Below are positions 30,042-32,007 of a stretch of DNA of 32,007 bases, piece by piece (within the stretch, counting starts at the first letter, position 1; the number at the start of each line of letters is the position of its first letter). The translations under genes and the position numbers were made by a program. The stretch covers positions 1 to 32,007 of the forward strand of contig CAJTSD010000041.1 of assembly GCA_910578795.1 (NCBI GenBank), in the 5' to 3' direction. Under the pieces are notes generated by a model. That model was not told the DNA's origin. It made no database searches and saw only the letters and a list, made by a program, of their open reading frames with translations. Source of the DNA: an uncultured Lachnospiraceae bacterium (GTDB lineage: Bacteria > Bacillota > Clostridia > Lachnospirales > Lachnospiraceae).

Positions 30042-31283
30042 TTAAAATAACTTCATTTCATTAAAAACCTGCTCTAAGGACTTTTTTTTCTTATCCCCAG
30101 TTACCTCGGCATAAATATCCATAGTTGTCTGAATATCCTTATGCCCCATGATCGACTGAATAACCTTGATATTGACATCCGCTTCACACAATCTTGCGCA
30201 AAATGTATGTCTTAAATGGTGGCAGGAGAACTGAGGCAAAATAACTGCCTCCCTCTTTTCGTTTACAGCTCTGACTTCTTCCATTGCATTATGCTTTTCA
30301 ATCACTCTGCGCAAATTTCTGTTGATAGACTCTGGAACATACAATTCGCGGAATCTGTTGCAAAAGATAAAGCCTGACATATCATCAACAGCAGATATAC
30401 AAAACGTTCCTTCTTCCTCCTGCCTTGCTTTTTCCTCAATAAAAGCTGCATATACAGTGTCAACCATCGGGATAGTCCTTATCCCTGATGCAGTTTTTGG
30501 CATATTGATTACCCACTTACTATCCGTCGGATTTCTTCTTCCTGCAAAATAATACAGGGAATGGTTTATATCAATGGTTCTGTTGTCCATATCAATATCT
30601 TCCCATCTCAAACCAACCAGCTCACCAATTCTACATCCCGTTCCGACCATTACCGTAAATAAAGGCTTCCACTTATTATACTCCGGCATCTCATCCAAAT
30701 AAGACAAAAATTCTCTCTGCTGCTCCAATGTCAAAGCATGTCTTACATAAGAACCGCTACTTTGCGTTTTCTTATTCAACTGCTGTATAACACCATCAGC
30801 CGGATTGGCTCGGATAATATTATCCCTTACTGCCATTTCAAGCGCAGGTCTTATCAATCTCTGAATGTACTGGACGGTTCCTACATGAAGCCCCAAATCA
30901 CAAATCAGATGATTGTAGAAAAACAAAATATCACTGTACTTGATTTCTCCAATCTTTTTCCTGCCAAATTCGCCCCGGATATATCTATCATAAACCTCTA
31001 AATAGTTAGCTCTAGTAGATACCCTCAATTCACTTTTTGTTGACATATAACGGTCAAACATAAAATTCAGATCCGCTGTTCCTGCTACATAGGAATCAAT
31101 ACCATCTAACTGATCCTTCTTTAGTTGCTCCTCCTTTTCCCGAAGTGTCGGCAAGTCCTTCGCATAAATATATCTCCGCTTACCAAAAGGATTAGTATAT
31201 GCGTACAAATACATTTCCTTTGAATCGCTGTACGATTCCCCTTTCCGAAGCACTCTGCCTTTCTTGTCTTTTCGTGATGCCAT
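30042..31283 (-). CDS. int: Tyrosine integrase of a Tn916-like integrative element
   Basis: A 413-residue site-specific recombinase. The N-terminal arm-binding domain (YLYAYTNPFGKRRYIYAKDL, about 25-44) resembles that of Tn916 Int, followed by a core-binding SAM-like domain (about 72-175). The catalytic domain shows the first Arg in GTGCRIGELVGLRWED (about 215-230), HHLRHTF (His and second Arg, about 351-357), GHKDIQTTMDIY with the nucleophile Tyr (about 380-391). The length is full and no damage is seen. It ends 200 bases before the hemZ remnant, as expected for an integrase next to its attachment site. The start has GGAGG nearby (31289-31293). Confidence 0.94.
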   Translation of the reverse strand: MASRKDKKGRVLRKGESYSDSKEMYLYAYTNPFGKRRYIYAKDLPTLREKEEQLKKDQLDGIDSYVAGTADLNFMFDRYMSTKSELRVSTRANYLEVYDRYIRGEFGRKKIGEIKYSDILFFYNHLICDLGLHVGTVQYIQRLIRPALEMAVRDNIIRANPADGVIQQLNKKTQSSGSYVRHALTLEQQREFLSYLDEMPEYNKWKPLFTVMVGTGCRIGELVGLRWEDIDMDNRTIDINHSLYYFAGRRNPTDSKWVINMPKTASGIRTIPMVDTVYAAFIEEKARQEEEGTFCISAVDDMSGFIFCNRFRELYVPESINRNLRRVIEKHNAMEEVRAVNEKREAVILPQFSCHHLRHTFCARLCEADVNIKVIQSIMGHKDIQTTMDIYAEVTGDKKKKSLEQVFNEMKLF

Positions 31284-31321
31284 GTATGCATTCCTCCTTT
31301 CATTGTCAAGGAGAGAATCAA

Positions 31322-31495
31322 TCAGTATTTTTCGTTATCCAAGATAATTGAAACACCTTTCTGCACCACTTGAGTAACAGTCATCTCAGAAGAATCCGCA
31401 TATTTTTTTAATTTCTCATAGTCCTCTGGCTTCATTCTGACGCTGACAACCTTTTCTTTTGTAACGTCAGCCTTTGGTCTTCCTGCTTTCGCCAT
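31322..31495 (-). CDS. Small ribbon-helix-helix protein
   Basis: A 57-residue protein beginning MAKAGRPKADVTKEKVVSVR, with VSVRMKPEDYEKLKKYADSS as the beta strand and first helix and MTVTQVVQKGVSIIL as the second helix: an Arc/MetJ-type ribbon-helix-helix. Such proteins are repressors or relaxosome accessories. The ATG has AAGGAGG eight bases upstream. It stands between the excisionase and integrase genes, so a role in controlling integration or excision is likely. Confidence 0.75.
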   Translation of the reverse strand: MAKAGRPKADVTKEKVVSVRMKPEDYEKLKKYADSSEMTVTQVVQKGVSIILDNEKY

Positions 31496-31558
31496 TGCGC
31501 ATCCCTCCTTATGACTATTATATTTTTGTCATACAAAAATGTCAAGTGAAAATTCTCG

Positions 31559-31756
31559 CTATTCGACTTTGAAGCCCTCTAAATATTTTTCAAAGATTTC
31601 ACAATTTACCAACACCGTTTTTCCCGGCTTATAAATCGCTTTAGCTTCTTTTGCCAGCTTCATAAAACTGGATTTACACATTCCATAATAATCAGCCCCA
31701 TCTTCATAGCGGCGAAACTTTTTCCACTCTTTTACAATTGTCACCGTTTCACTCAT
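31559..31756 (-). CDS. xis: Tn916-type excisionase (DUF6462-like)
   Basis: A 65-residue DNA-binding protein: MSETVTIVKEWKKFRRYEDG, then ADYYGMCKSSFMKLAKEAKA and a C-terminal wing with YKPGKTVLVNCEIFEKYLEG. It matches the small winged-helix excisionases of Tn916-like elements, which direct the integrase towards excision. The ATG at 31754-31756 has AAAGGAG seven bases upstream. It lies 63 bases before the ribbon-helix-helix gene. Confidence 0.8.
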   Translation of the reverse strand: MSETVTIVKEWKKFRRYEDGADYYGMCKSSFMKLAKEAKAIYKPGKTVLVNCEIFEKYLEGFKVE

Positions 31757-31843
31757 AGTTCTGCTCCTTTCGCTGTACTTTGGCATTATCTGCCAATAAG
31801 AAAGTATCTGCTTTCAAATACGCTCTTATTGACAGACAAATTT

Positions 31844-31954
31844 TCAAAAAACACATACGAGTGACAGCTCATTACACTGTCCACATCGGTATCGCACCGT
31901 CATTCCAAACTGACCGGAAAAACCGGAAGTATCATTATCAAAGATATGCCTCAT
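31844..31954 (-). CDS. Possible 36-residue protein with a CxxC motif
   Basis: MRHIFDNDTSGFSGQFGMTV then RYRCGQCNELSLVCVF. CGQC looks like half of a zinc ribbon. GAGG is only two bases from the ATG, and the frame starts four bases before the stop codon of the upstream frame. It could be a small element-encoded protein or a truncated zinc-ribbon gene. Confidence 0.3.
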   Translation of the reverse strand: MRHIFDNDTSGFSGQFGMTVRYRCGQCNELSLVCVF

Positions 31955-31958
31955 TGCC

Positions 31959-32007
31959 TCATGTAACTGCTACACTTTTTGCCAGACATTCATCGCTCAC
32001 TGCCTTA
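31959..32007 (-). CDS. C-terminal end of an unidentified gene, partial
   Basis: An open frame entering from the right edge reads KAVSDECLAKSVAVT and a stop. Fifteen residues are too few to assign. Its close spacing to the next small ORF is the only support. Confidence 0.2.
   Translation of the reverse strand, partial: KAVSDECLAKSVAVT

Overview
The window looks like chromosome from a motile, Gram-positive anaerobe of the Lachnospiraceae type (class Clostridia). The grounds are protein families typical of that group (FlxA-like and DUF6033-like coiled-coil proteins, AgrC/LytTR two-component genes, a BlaI/M56 pair, a flotillin), strong AGGAGG ribosome binding sites, and the block hemZ(remnant)-hisS-aspS. 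Every gene I can support lies on the minus strand, so transcription runs from high to low coordinates. I see no tRNA, rRNA, CRISPR array or intact insertion sequence.

Layout in the order of transcription. (1) 32007-29840 is the integrase end of an integrative element: a small CxxC ORF, a Tn916-type excisionase, a ribbon-helix-helix protein, a tyrosine integrase, and short repeats that look like integrase arm sites. (2) 29840-29655 holds only the last codons of hemZ, which suggests that the element split hemZ. (3) 29586-27465 holds two tandem, related m5C methyltransferases with no visible restriction enzyme. (4) 27373-22269 holds a lipoprotein gene broken by one extra T in a T7 run, a small conserved protein, then hisS, aspS and nth. 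(5) 22135-20008 is an AgrA/AgrC-like LytTR response regulator and histidine kinase. (6) 19798-18935 is a FlxA-like protein. (7) 18872-13856 is an operon with a promoter and a leader terminator: circularly permuted ATP-grasp, alpha-E protein, transglutaminase-like protein and two M14-like AspA/AstE proteins, the second without its metal ligands. (8) 13545-12718 is an Rpn nuclease pseudogene with one amber codon. (9) 12628-11270 is galK. (10) 11196-9415 is BlaI plus an M56 sensor protease. (11) 9336-6756 holds three charged coiled-coil proteins without signal peptides. (12) 6664-5997 is a possible structured RNA followed by a stand-alone LytTR protein. (13) 5966-3148 is flotillin, then cobO and a CobC-like phosphatase. 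(14) 3110-1 holds a sigma-28-type promoter with a possible small RNA, a PaaK-like CoA ligase, an orphan sugar-type binding lipoprotein, and the start of a chemoreceptor-like membrane protein.

Two themes connect the genes. First, sigma-28 (SigD)-type promoters with the layout TAAA-N16-ACCGATAT stand before the DUF6033-like gene and before the PaaK-like gene, and a near match stands before blaI with the BlaI operator inside it. This links several unexplained genes to the motility regulon. Second, the ATP-grasp/alpha-E/transglutaminase/M14 operon has the parts of an uncharacterised amide-ligation and amide-cleavage pathway.

The non-coding DNA is also structured. A leader element is shared by galK and the FlxA-like gene, a two-hairpin element occurs three times with a compensatory base change, and two transcripts begin with early terminators. 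All functional links beyond family assignment are inference from sequence and context.
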